Of a DNA stretch of 12,448 nucleotides, positions 1 through 6,819 are shown piece by piece. The notes below the pieces were generated by a model. That model did not search any database. It was given only the letters and a program-made list of their open reading frames with translations, and had not been told where the DNA came from. The translations under genes and the position numbers were made by a program. The stretch's first letter is position 1, and each line of letters starts with the position of its first letter. The stretch comes from Cytophagia bacterium (GTDB lineage Bacteria; Bacteroidota; Bacteroidia; Cytophagales; Cyclobacteriaceae), in contig JABXIP010000478.1 in the NCBI GenBank assembly GCA_013373005.1, positions 1-12,448 on the forward strand, in the 5' to 3' direction.

Positions 1-1174
1 AAGAACAGCGGGTTACTGTGAAGAGCTGAAGTCGAGAAATGTGATGGATATGATTCAGCAAAAAACCGGACTGTTGATCGATGCTTATTTCTCAGGTTCT
101 AAAATTCGATGGATACTCGACCACGTAGATGGTGCCCAGGAACGAGCAGAAAAGGGTGAGCTGGCCTTCGGAACAGTAGATACATGGTTGCTGTGGAAGC
201 TTACTGAGGGAGCTGTTCATGCTACGGATGTGAGTAATGCCAGCCGGACCATGCTTTACAATATTCATCAATTGGATTGGGACGATGAGCTGCTTGAGCT
301 TTTCAATATTCCTAAAAGTATGTTGCCGGAAGTAAAGCAAAGCAGTGAGCTATATGGTCACACTGCTAAGGAGCATTTTGGAGCAGAGATTCCAATTGCA
401 GGGATTGCGGGGGACCAGCAATCGGCTTTGTTTGGGCAAATGTGTATTGAACCGGGTATGGTGAAAAACACTTATGGCACTGGTTGTTTTATGGTAATGA
501 ATACCGGGAGTGAGGTTATCAAATCGAACCATAAACTCCTTTCAACCATAGCCTGGCAGGTTAATGGCAAGGTGCAATATGCCTTGGAAGGCAGTATTTT
601 TATTGGTGGCGCCATCGTTCAATGGCTTCGAGATAATGTGCATTTTGTAGAAACTTCGCCTGAAGTAGAGGCTTTGGCTAAAACGGTAGAAGACAATGGT
701 GGAGTTTACTTTGTGCCAGGTTTTGTGGGGCTTGGGGCTCCACATTGGGACCAATATTCTACAGGTTTGATGATTGGTCTGACACGGGGTACTCAGAAGG
801 GACATATTGCCAGGGCAGCTCTAGAGGCTTTGGCGCTGCAAAGCATGGATGTGATCAATACCATGGCTCTGGATTCGGGAATAGACCTGAAAGAACTTCG
901 GGTTGATGGAGGTGCTTCCGCCAACAATTTGTTAATGCAAATACAATCGGATGTTACTGGTTTAGATATAGTTCGTCCCGAAATTGTGGAGACAACGGCT
1001 CAAGGTGCGGCTTTCCTGGCGGGCCTGGCAGTGGGTTATTGGAAAGACATGGATGAGATTAAGGCTATTTGGAAAGCAGATAAGAAGTTCAGTCCGTCTG
1101 GTAAGGATGTTGAAAAGTTGAAACACAACTGGGCGAGAGCGGTTGAAAGAGCGAAGGCTTGGGTGGAGGAATAA
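1..1174 (+). CDS. glpK: Glycerol kinase, C-terminal part (5' end outside window)
   Basis: Phosphorylates glycerol with ATP to give sn-glycerol-3-phosphate in the cytoplasm. The frame is open back to the window edge: codons from position 2 read RTAGYCEELK, matching the family just after its WQCRR motif. The in-frame GTG/ATG at 41/44 are therefore internal, and roughly the first 106 residues are missing. Visible FGGY-kinase landmarks are DAYFSGSK (glycerol-contact Tyr), FGTVDTWLLWKLT, NASRTMLYNI, the catalytic Asp in GIAGDQQSALFGQ (codon 413-415), NTYGTGCF of the ATP site, GLGAPHWD and LRVDGGASANN. The C-terminus ends in the usual WARAVERAKAW. The segment HFGAEIPIAG has Glu where E. coli has the Arg that binds the inhibitor fructose-1,6-bisphosphate. 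It is followed after 6 bases by a small exported-protein gene and then glpD. Identification is very secure. Confidence 0.97.
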   Translation, partial: RTAGYCEELKSRNVMDMIQQKTGLLIDAYFSGSKIRWILDHVDGAQERAEKGELAFGTVDTWLLWKLTEGAVHATDVSNASRTMLYNIHQLDWDDELLELFNIPKSMLPEVKQSSELYGHTAKEHFGAEIPIAGIAGDQQSALFGQMCIEPGMVKNTYGTGCFMVMNTGSEVIKSNHKLLSTIAWQVNGKVQYALEGSIFIGGAIVQWLRDNVHFVETSPEVEALAKTVEDNGGVYFVPGFVGLGAPHWDQYSTGLMIGLTRGTQKGHIARAALEALALQSMDVINTMALDSGIDLKELRVDGGASANNLLMQIQSDVTGLDIVRPEIVETTAQGAAFLAGLAVGYWKDMDEIKAIWKADKKFSPSGKDVEKLKHNWARAVERAKAWVEE

Positions 1175-1180
1175 GAGCGC

Positions 1181-1678
1181 ATGTTTAGATTGATTCTTTT
1201 TTTGGTACTGTTTACAAATCATTCTCTTCAGAGTCAAACCATTGACATTGAGAAATTTAAATTCAAAGGATTAAGCTTTAGGTCTACTAAAGAGGAAATA
1301 GTCAAGAGGCTTGGACAACCTAGAAAGATCTATGAACCGAACTTTGAATGCGGTTTCCTTTCCAGTGAAGAGCAAGGTAAGCCATTTTATGCCCTTGATT
1401 ATGGGAATATGAAGTTTGTTGGCAATGAGGAAGATGGTTATATCATAGATGATTATCAATTAACCTATGGCATGTCGTTTACATATAATGGGATGAAATT
1501 AGATATGGATAGCAGTTTGGAAAAGCTAATCGAAGTCTTTGGAACAGAGTTATTTGGTTCCTTTTACCATTCTTCAACTGACAGCAAGCTTATAAGATTT
1601 AGTGATTCTGATGATGGGATCATGTTCTATTTGAAAGAAGGAAGACTCAGTATGTTGACTTACTGGTCACCGTGTTAA
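1181..1678 (+). CDS. Unrecognised exported protein between glpK and glpD
   Basis: A 165-residue protein I do not recognise. Residues 1-18 form a hydrophobic signal peptide (MFRLILFLVLF...), with possible cleavage near LQS|QT, so the mature protein is probably periplasmic. The mature part seems to contain two related halves. FKFKGLSFRSTKEEIVKRLG (residues 26-45) aligns with FTYNGMKLDMDSSLEKLIEVFG (about 100-121, read as FTYNGMKL then EKLIEVFG), and each is followed by a beta-rich stretch. A strand, then helix, then LG(Q/T) unit is reminiscent of BamE/SmpA-like small periplasmic folds, but this is only a visual resemblance. There are three Cys in the mature part (57, 165 and none in a lipobox; the third is not evident), so it is not a lipoprotein. 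GGAGGA at 1165-1170, inside the end of glpK, lies 10 bases before the ATG and supports this start. It is 10 bases from glpD, so co-transcription is very likely. Confidence 0.85.
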   Translation: MFRLILFLVLFTNHSLQSQTIDIEKFKFKGLSFRSTKEEIVKRLGQPRKIYEPNFECGFLSSEEQGKPFYALDYGNMKFVGNEEDGYIIDDYQLTYGMSFTYNGMKLDMDSSLEKLIEVFGTELFGSFYHSSTDSKLIRFSDSDDGIMFYLKEGRLSMLTYWSPC

Positions 1679-1688
1679 AAGAGTTGAG

Positions 1689-3269
1689 ATGAAAAGAGAA
1701 AAAATGCTGAAAAGGCTCAAAAAACAAAAAGAGCCTTGGGATATAGTAGTGATTGGTGGAGGCGCTACAGGTCTTGGGGTGGCAGTTGACGCAGCTTCTC
1801 GTGGCTACAAAACACTACTATTAGAACAGCATGATTTTGCTAAGGGTACATCTAGCCGAAGCACCAAACTGGTGCATGGTGGAGTTCGCTACCTTCAGCA
1901 GGGTGATATTTCTCTTGTGTTGGAGGCCTTAAAAGAGCGGGGCCTCATGATTAAAAATGCGCCTCACTTAGTTAAAAATCAGGCATTTATTATCCCTAAT
2001 TATGAATGGTGGGATGGCCCCTTTTATCAGGTGGGCCTCAAGGTATATGACCTCATGTCGGGTAAGTTGGGTATTGGTTCATCTAAAAAGCTTTCTAAAG
2101 AAGAAACCATTGAACACATACCAACTATCGACCAGAAAGGATTGAAAGGCGGTGTGGTGTATTTCGATGGTCAGTTCGATGATGCCCGTATGGCCTTGTC
2201 ACTTGCTAAAACAGCAAAACAATTCAATGGAGTAGTGCTCAACTATTTTGAAGTAGTTGAGCTGATGAAAAATGAGGAGGAAATCATCTGCGGAGTAAAG
2301 GCGAAAGACCTTGAAAGCGGTAAGGTGCACTCTATTCAAGCGCGTGCTGTCATTAACGCAACTGGGGTTTTTGCTGACAGAGTGAAGAAGATGGATGAAC
2401 CTGGAGTGAAAGATATGATTCAACCAAGCCAGGGTATACATCTGGTAGTTTCTAAAGAATTTCTTCCACATAAATATGCCATTATGGTACCCCATACCAA
2501 AGATGGTCGGGTAATGTTTGCCGTTCCCTGGCACAACAAGGTGGTGCTCGGAACCACCGATACCATAAAGGAAAAGCCTGAACTGGAACCCCAGGCTTTG
2601 GATAGCGAAATAGATTTTATTTTGGAAACCGCGGGTCAGTATCTGGTACAACAACCAACAAGAAAAGATGTGCTGGCTGTCTTTTCCGGACTAAGGCCAT
2701 TGGCCAAACCGGAAGGTGATGATAAGTCTACCAAAGAAATTTCGCGCCATCACAAAGTGATGATTTCGCAGTCGGGTCTCATAACCATTATTGGAGGCAA
2801 GTGGACTACCTACCGCAAAATGGCAGAGGATACAGTCGACAATGCCATACTTATTGGTGCGCTGCCAGAAAGAAAGTGTATTACACACAATCTGCCTATT
2901 TATGGTTACGATCAGAATCTGGACATTACTACAGATCCATTAGCAGTGTACGGAACAGAGAAATATCAATTATTGGAGCTAGAAGAAGAGGAACCTGAAC
3001 TGGCTGAAATTATTAGTGAAGATATCCCTTTGAGAAAATCACAGGTGGTTTGGGCGGTGCGCAATGAAATGGCCAGAACTGTAGAAGATATGCTGGCACG
3101 CAGAGTCAGAGGCCTTTTTCTAAATGCGAAAGAAAGTTTACGAATTGCCCCACAAGTCGCTGAAATTATGGCTATTGAGCTAAAGGAGGATAAAGAGTGG
3201 GTTGAAGATCAATTAGAGGCTTTTTCTGAAGTAGCCTCACATTACATCATTCAGCAAACTGAAGACTAG
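1689..3269 (+). CDS. glpD: FAD-dependent glycerol-3-phosphate dehydrogenase
   Basis: Oxidises sn-glycerol-3-phosphate to dihydroxyacetone phosphate and passes electrons to the quinone pool; a peripheral inner-membrane enzyme. The 526 residues match the family length (E. coli about 500). An N-terminal Rossmann FAD motif VIGGGATGLG (21-30) is followed by the GlpD signature KLVHGGVRYLQ (60-70). The second family signature is SGLRPL (333-338), whose Arg matches a substrate-binding Arg in E. coli GlpD, and IGGKWTTYRK (368-377) carries the conserved Lys. The C-terminal DAO_C domain has VRNEMARTVEDMLARR (457-472). The first ATG is preferred over the one at 1704, because Bacteroidota homologues commonly begin M-R--ML about 15 residues before PWDI. 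No strong Shine-Dalgarno site is visible. It completes the glycerol-to-DHAP route with glpK upstream. No clear terminator follows the stop. Confidence 0.97.
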   Translation: MKREKMLKRLKKQKEPWDIVVIGGGATGLGVAVDAASRGYKTLLLEQHDFAKGTSSRSTKLVHGGVRYLQQGDISLVLEALKERGLMIKNAPHLVKNQAFIIPNYEWWDGPFYQVGLKVYDLMSGKLGIGSSKKLSKEETIEHIPTIDQKGLKGGVVYFDGQFDDARMALSLAKTAKQFNGVVLNYFEVVELMKNEEEIICGVKAKDLESGKVHSIQARAVINATGVFADRVKKMDEPGVKDMIQPSQGIHLVVSKEFLPHKYAIMVPHTKDGRVMFAVPWHNKVVLGTTDTIKEKPELEPQALDSEIDFILETAGQYLVQQPTRKDVLAVFSGLRPLAKPEGDDKSTKEISRHHKVMISQSGLITIIGGKWTTYRKMAEDTVDNAILIGALPERKCITHNLPIYGYDQNLDITTDPLAVYGTEKYQLLELEEEEPELAEIISEDIPLRKSQVVWAVRNEMARTVEDMLARRVRGLFLNAKESLRIAPQVAEIMAIELKEDKEWVEDQLEAFSEVASHYIIQQTED

Positions 3270-3479
3270 CTATTTCTCACCACCATTCTCATATCCGTTG
3301 TTCCAAATTGCTGAGGATCATTTTGAGCACTGGCGTGTGACTACCACAATTCTTTTCAGTGATAACAGATTTTTCCATTTAGCTGTCCCAATTCGAGCCT
3401 CTTTAGAGTCACTAAGAGAGATAGATAAAATAATAATAAAGTTTTTTCATTCCCTTGAAATGCAGGGGTTTAGATCTGG

Positions 3480-3504
3480 TTATTCAGTAAAAACACCTGA
3501 ATAA
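3480..3504. repeat. Perfect 8-bp inverted repeat, 9-base spacer
   Basis: TTATTCAG (3480-3487) and CTGAATAA (3497-3504) are exact reverse complements around TAAAAACAC. There is no T-tract on either side, so it is not a standard intrinsic terminator. It could be a regulator-binding site or a weak processing/termination hairpin for the glp transcript. The symmetry is certain; the function is a guess. Confidence 0.5.
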
Positions 3505-3577
3505 GGATTATTTGGTTGTTAAATGAGAGATTTTCTATGGTGGAGGGAAACGATTGCAAGAAAATATTTCAAAAAAA

Positions 3578-3618
3578 GTTTAAACCAAGTTGAACCATTT
3601 TCGATTTCGATACGTCTA
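3578..3618 (+). promoter_or_regulatory. Candidate operator/promoter of the efflux operon
   Basis: GTTTAAAC (3578-3585, a perfect palindrome) is followed 11 bases on by the near-palindrome GTTGAAC (3589-3595). As a direct repeat, GTTTAAACCA and AGTTGAACCA match at 7 of 10 positions with a 10-base period, about one helical turn. The TTG at 3590-3592 and TACGTCTA at 3611-3618 (18-base gap) weakly resemble the Bacteroidota promoter TTG / TAnnTTTG, with 4 of 6 fixed bases in the second box. If correct, the repeat would overlap the upstream box, fitting autorepression by the TetR protein encoded just downstream. This is inference from position and symmetry only. Confidence 0.3.
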
Positions 3619-3626
3619 TCTTGCAG

Positions 3627-3658
3627 TTGGAAACCCAGAGTAATCTAAAAGTTTCCAA
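3627..3658. repeat. Perfect 8-bp inverted repeat before the TetR start codon
   Basis: TTGGAAAC (3627-3634) and GTTTCCAA (3651-3658) are exact reverse complements with a 16-base spacer, ending 10 bases before the ATG at 3669. It would lie in the 5' leader or at the promoter. Its arms (GGAAAC/GTTTCC) resemble the GTTTAAAC and GTTGAAC words 30-50 bases upstream, so it may be part of the same regulator-binding region. It could equally be a leader hairpin that limits translation. The symmetry is certain; the role is unproven. Confidence 0.4.
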
Positions 3659-3668
3659 AGTTTTAACA

Positions 3669-4301
3669 ATGGAAGTTAGAGATAAAATTATCGAAAAGGC
3701 GGGAGATCTCATGTTGCATTACGGAGTGCGTACGGTAACGATGGATGACATATCCAGAGATTTGGGTATTTCTAAAAAGACCATCTATCAATACTTCAAA
3801 GACAAAAAGGATCTCATCAATACTATTACCGAAATGCACCTGGATATGGAGCGCGATAGGTTCAGTGCTTGCCTCTCTGAAAATCATGATAGCATTTATT
3901 CACTGATTCTTTTGTCGCAATGCATGAGAGAATCTATGAGAGATATGAAACTGAATCTTCTTAATGAGTTGCAGAAGTTTTATCCAGAAGCCTGGAACAT
4001 GTTCCAAAAATTTAAAAGTGAAACCATGCTTTGTTCAATCACTTCCGTGATTATCAAAGGCCAGAAAGAAGGTTATTTCAGAAAGGCTCTTGATCCGGAG
4101 TTAATGGCAAAAATGCGTATTGAACAGGTTCAGGCAGTATTTATTAATCCAACGCTTTTCCCTAGAGATAAATATACCCTTACAGAAGTGCAAATGCAGT
4201 TGTTCGATCATTTCGTGCATGGTTTGTTCACTCTAGAAGGCCACCAACTTTTTAACCAGTATACAACAGAAAAACTCAAACAAAATGAAACGCTCAATTA
4301 A
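3669..4301 (+). CDS. TetR/AcrR-family regulator of the efflux operon
   Basis: A 210-residue DNA-binding regulator, normal for TetR proteins. The N-terminal helix-turn-helix is clear: AGDLMLHYGVRTVTMDDI leads into SRDLGISKKTIYQYFKDKKDL (about 11-49), the classic TetR recognition-helix pattern with YQYF. The rest is an all-helical ligand/dimer domain with no recognisable signature, so the inducer cannot be named. I chose the ATG at 3669 because it gives the usual short N-terminus before the first helix. The frame stays open to a TTG at 3621, but that start would put translation over the candidate promoter repeats. The stop overlaps the start of the TolC-like gene by 17 bases, suggesting translational coupling and shared control. 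By analogy with AcrR-type systems it most likely represses its own operon; activation cannot be excluded. Confidence 0.92.
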   Translation: MEVRDKIIEKAGDLMLHYGVRTVTMDDISRDLGISKKTIYQYFKDKKDLINTITEMHLDMERDRFSACLSENHDSIYSLILLSQCMRESMRDMKLNLLNELQKFYPEAWNMFQKFKSETMLCSITSVIIKGQKEGYFRKALDPELMAKMRIEQVQAVFINPTLFPRDKYTLTEVQMQLFDHFVHGLFTLEGHQLFNQYTTEKLKQNETLN

Positions 4302-5631
4302 GAGAGTAAGCGCTTTACTTCTGATGCTTCTGACGGTAGTATCCGTTAAAGCTCAGGAATCATTTTCTCTTGAAGAAGCCATCAAGTATGCGCTAGAATA
4401 CAATGAGAATGTGAAGATAGCCAGAGTGAATACGAGTGACGCAAATTCACAGGTAGGGGAAACTCGTGCCGATGGACTGCCTCAGATCAATGCCAACTTT
4501 GGTTATACAAACAATACACAGATTCCGGTAAATATTGTGCCGGCAAATACATTTGACCCTACCGCTCCTGACGGGGCTACAACGGCTATCCGATTTGGTG
4601 TTCAGCATCAAAGTAGTCTGGGGGTTTCTGCTTCTCAAATGCTTTGGGATGGTTCATTTTTCATAGGCTTAAAGGCGGCTAGAATGCTTCGGGAGAAGGT
4701 TTTGGTAGATGAACAGAAGGCTGAACAAGATGTGCGAGAGCAGGTGATGAAGGCCTATTATATGGTTTTGGTAAATCAGGTGAGAACCGGGTTGATAGAC
4801 ATTAACATGGCTACGCTCGATTCTACTTTAAGAGATACCAGAGCTATGTATGAAAATGGATTTGCTGAGAAAATCGATGTTTCAAGACTTCAGGTTCAGC
4901 TGAATAATCTTAAAGCAGAAATGAGCAGTGTTGAGCAGGCTATTTTGGCCAGCAAGAACATGCTGAAGCTCACAATGGGAATGCCGGTAGATAGCGAAGT
5001 TGAACTGACAGATGATCTGGAAAGCTTCGACTTTAACTACAGCAGTGCTGAGATAGATGCTTTTTCGATATCAGAGCGAGTTGAAGTTCAGCAAATTGAG
5101 TTTTTGAAGAGACTAGCCGAATTGGATATTAAAAATACCTATTCGCAGTACATCCCTAAAGTGAGCTTAAATGCTGCATGGGGTAGGAACTCTGGTACAG
5201 ACATTTTTGGAAACCTTTGGAACGACCAGAAGCAATGGTTTACTAGTTCCAATGTTGGCTTAAGTGTAAGTATTCCTGTGTTCGATGGACTCAGAAAGAA
5301 ATACACTGTTGAGCGTAAAAGATATCAGTTGGAAACACTGAACTACCAATCCTCTCAGCTTTCCAATAGCTTAAAACAAGAGCTCGTCAATGCTCAAAAA
5401 GCACTCGATGTAAATCTTGAAATGCTTGAAGTACAAGAGGCCAATTTAGAATTGGCACAAGAGGTTGCCGATGTAACTCGTGCTAAATACACTGAGGGAG
5501 TTGGTTCTAACCTTGAACTCATTGATGCTGACCAAGCCTACAAAGTAGCCGAGATCAATTATTTGACAGCACTATATGATGCCATTGTGGCAAAAATAGA
5601 TTTAGATAAAGCCCTGGGCAAACTCAACTAA
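4285..5631 (+). CDS. TolC-like outer-membrane efflux channel
   Basis: Outer-membrane exit duct of the tripartite pump. The signal peptide MKRSIKRVSALLLMLLTVVS leads to likely cleavage at VKA|QE (after residue 23). The 448-residue length is typical. Two tandem OEP repeats are visible: the first runs from SLEEAIKYALEYN (28-40) to about 230, the second from about 260 to the end. Equivalent turns are TRAMYENGFAEKID (185-198) and TRAKYTEGVGSNLELIDA (398-415). LPQINANFGYTNN and IPKVSLNAAWGRN are the beta-strands entering the barrel, and DKALG near the end is the usual family close. The ATG lies inside the 3' end of the TetR gene, with no Shine-Dalgarno site but an A-rich leader, so coupled translation is likely. 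A 25-base A-rich gap separates it from the fusion-protein gene. Confidence 0.95.
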   Translation: MKRSIKRVSALLLMLLTVVSVKAQESFSLEEAIKYALEYNENVKIARVNTSDANSQVGETRADGLPQINANFGYTNNTQIPVNIVPANTFDPTAPDGATTAIRFGVQHQSSLGVSASQMLWDGSFFIGLKAARMLREKVLVDEQKAEQDVREQVMKAYYMVLVNQVRTGLIDINMATLDSTLRDTRAMYENGFAEKIDVSRLQVQLNNLKAEMSSVEQAILASKNMLKLTMGMPVDSEVELTDDLESFDFNYSSAEIDAFSISERVEVQQIEFLKRLAELDIKNTYSQYIPKVSLNAAWGRNSGTDIFGNLWNDQKQWFTSSNVGLSVSIPVFDGLRKKYTVERKRYQLETLNYQSSQLSNSLKQELVNAQKALDVNLEMLEVQEANLELAQEVADVTRAKYTEGVGSNLELIDADQAYKVAEINYLTALYDAIVAKIDLDKALGKLN

Positions 5632-5656
5632 AACAACAACTAGAAACACTAAAGAA

Positions 5657-6799
5657 ATGAAATCATTAAAAATCTCCACACTAATAATCCTGGCCACTCT
5701 AGTTGTAGTGAGCTGTGGTAAGAATACAGATACCTTGGAGGGAAAAAAGGAAAGGCTAGAAGCCGCTCGTAATGAGATGAGAGTCCTTGATACTGAGGTG
5801 AAGGAGCTGGAAAAAGCAATAGCTGCGGAAGATCCTGAGTTTGGAAAAGTTGCAGAGGCTGCAGAATTGGTGACTACCATTCCTGCTGCAAAGACTGAAT
5901 TTGAACATAAAATTGAAGTTAGAGGTAACGTACAGTCAAGAACCAATGTGTATATCAGTGCCGAAATTATGGGGCAATTAACTGCTGTAAATGTAGTGGA
6001 AGGTCAGTACGTAAATCAAGGACAGGTGCTAGCCACAATAGATTCTGAGTCTATTGAGAAAAGCATTGCCGAGATAGAGAATCAATTAACATTTGCCACC
6101 ACTGTTTTCGAAAAAAGAGAGCGTTTGTGGAAGCAAAATATTGGTACAGAAATAGACTATTTACAGGCTAAGAATAACAAAGAGTCTTTAGAGAAGTCTT
6201 TGGAAACGCTCAAAATCCAGTTGGATAAGAGCAAAATCAAAGCTCCGTTTTCAGGAACTATTGAAGAAGTACCTGTAAATGCTGGTCAGGTTGTTCAGCC
6301 GGGTACCCAAATAGCATTCTTGGTGAGCAACCAGAACATGTACATTCTAGCTGAAGTTTCTGAGGCTTTTATCGGTAAGTTCCAAAAAGGAGATGAGGTG
6401 AGCGTATCGTTCCCATCTCTTAATAAGTCTTTTGAATCAACCATCACTTCTATTGGTAGTGTAATCAATCAGGCGAGCCGAACTTTTACAGTCGAAGTGA
6501 AACTTCCTGCTGACAAAAGCTTGCTTAAAACCAACCTGATTTCAGTGTTGAAATTGACTGATTACAGCGTAGAAGATGCCGTTGTTATTCCATCCAGAGT
6601 AATTCAGGAAGACCTTGAAGGTAACTTTGTTTATACAGTTGGAAATGGAGACAAAAAGGCCAAGAAAGTTCATGTGAAATTGGGCTACTCTTATGACAAT
6701 AAAACTGAGGTGCTGACTGGTTTAGCTGGTGGTGAGTCGGTAGTTGATAAGGGCAGCAGAATTGTAGCAGACGGTACTGTGGTAAGTGTTCAAAACTAA
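5657..6799 (+). CDS. RND efflux membrane-fusion lipoprotein (HlyD/AcrA family)
   Basis: Periplasmic adaptor joining the RND permease to the TolC-like channel. A type II signal peptide ends in VVSC, giving lipidated Cys20 followed by Gly, so it is probably held in the inner membrane by its acyl chains. Residues 25-58 form a charged heptad-like coiled coil before the core. This is an addition compared with AcrA, whose only coiled coil interrupts the lipoyl domain. The lipoyl/barrel-sandwich halves are GQLTAVNVVEGQYVNQGQVL (106-125) and IKAPFSGTIEEVPVNAGQVV (194-213). They flank a helical hairpin (about 131-192) with KQNIGTEIDYLQAKNN. Next come a beta-barrel domain (about 225-300, including GSVINQASRTFTVEV) and a membrane-proximal domain (VVIPSRVI to the end). 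The ATG follows an A-rich leader. AGGAG at 6801-6805, after the stop, belongs to the next gene. Confidence 0.95.
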   Translation: MKSLKISTLIILATLVVVSCGKNTDTLEGKKERLEAARNEMRVLDTEVKELEKAIAAEDPEFGKVAEAAELVTTIPAAKTEFEHKIEVRGNVQSRTNVYISAEIMGQLTAVNVVEGQYVNQGQVLATIDSESIEKSIAEIENQLTFATTVFEKRERLWKQNIGTEIDYLQAKNNKESLEKSLETLKIQLDKSKIKAPFSGTIEEVPVNAGQVVQPGTQIAFLVSNQNMYILAEVSEAFIGKFQKGDEVSVSFPSLNKSFESTITSIGSVINQASRTFTVEVKLPADKSLLKTNLISVLKLTDYSVEDAVVIPSRVIQEDLEGNFVYTVGNGDKKAKKVHVKLGYSYDNKTEVLTGLAGGESVVDKGSRIVADGTVVSVQN

Positions 6800-6819
6800 T
6801 AGGAGTTAACCTAGAAAAT

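Larger units (their letters stand above)
3270..3668. other. Gene-free region between glpD and the TetR gene
   Basis: About 400 bases, AT-rich, with no convincing gene. The longest open frame (3298-3504, TTG start) has no ribosome-binding site, no recognisable motif and would end inside an inverted repeat. The region holds at least three short symmetric elements, listed separately, all in the half nearest the TetR gene. I see no intrinsic terminator with a T-tract after glpD, so how the glp transcript ends is not visible. The efflux operon promoter should lie here. Confidence 0.6.

Noticed and set aside
41..43. GTG/ATG at 41-46 as the start of glpK
   Set aside because: The frame is open upstream and encodes RTAGYCEELK, which matches the internal GlpK sequence, so the gene continues beyond the window edge.
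3298..3504. 68-residue open frame with TTG start after glpD
   Set aside because: No ribosome-binding site, no recognisable domain, and it ends within an inverted repeat; most likely chance.
3621..3668. TTG at 3621 as a longer start for the TetR gene
   Set aside because: It would add 16 residues not typical of the family and begin within the likely promoter/operator; the ATG at 3669 gives the normal N-terminus.
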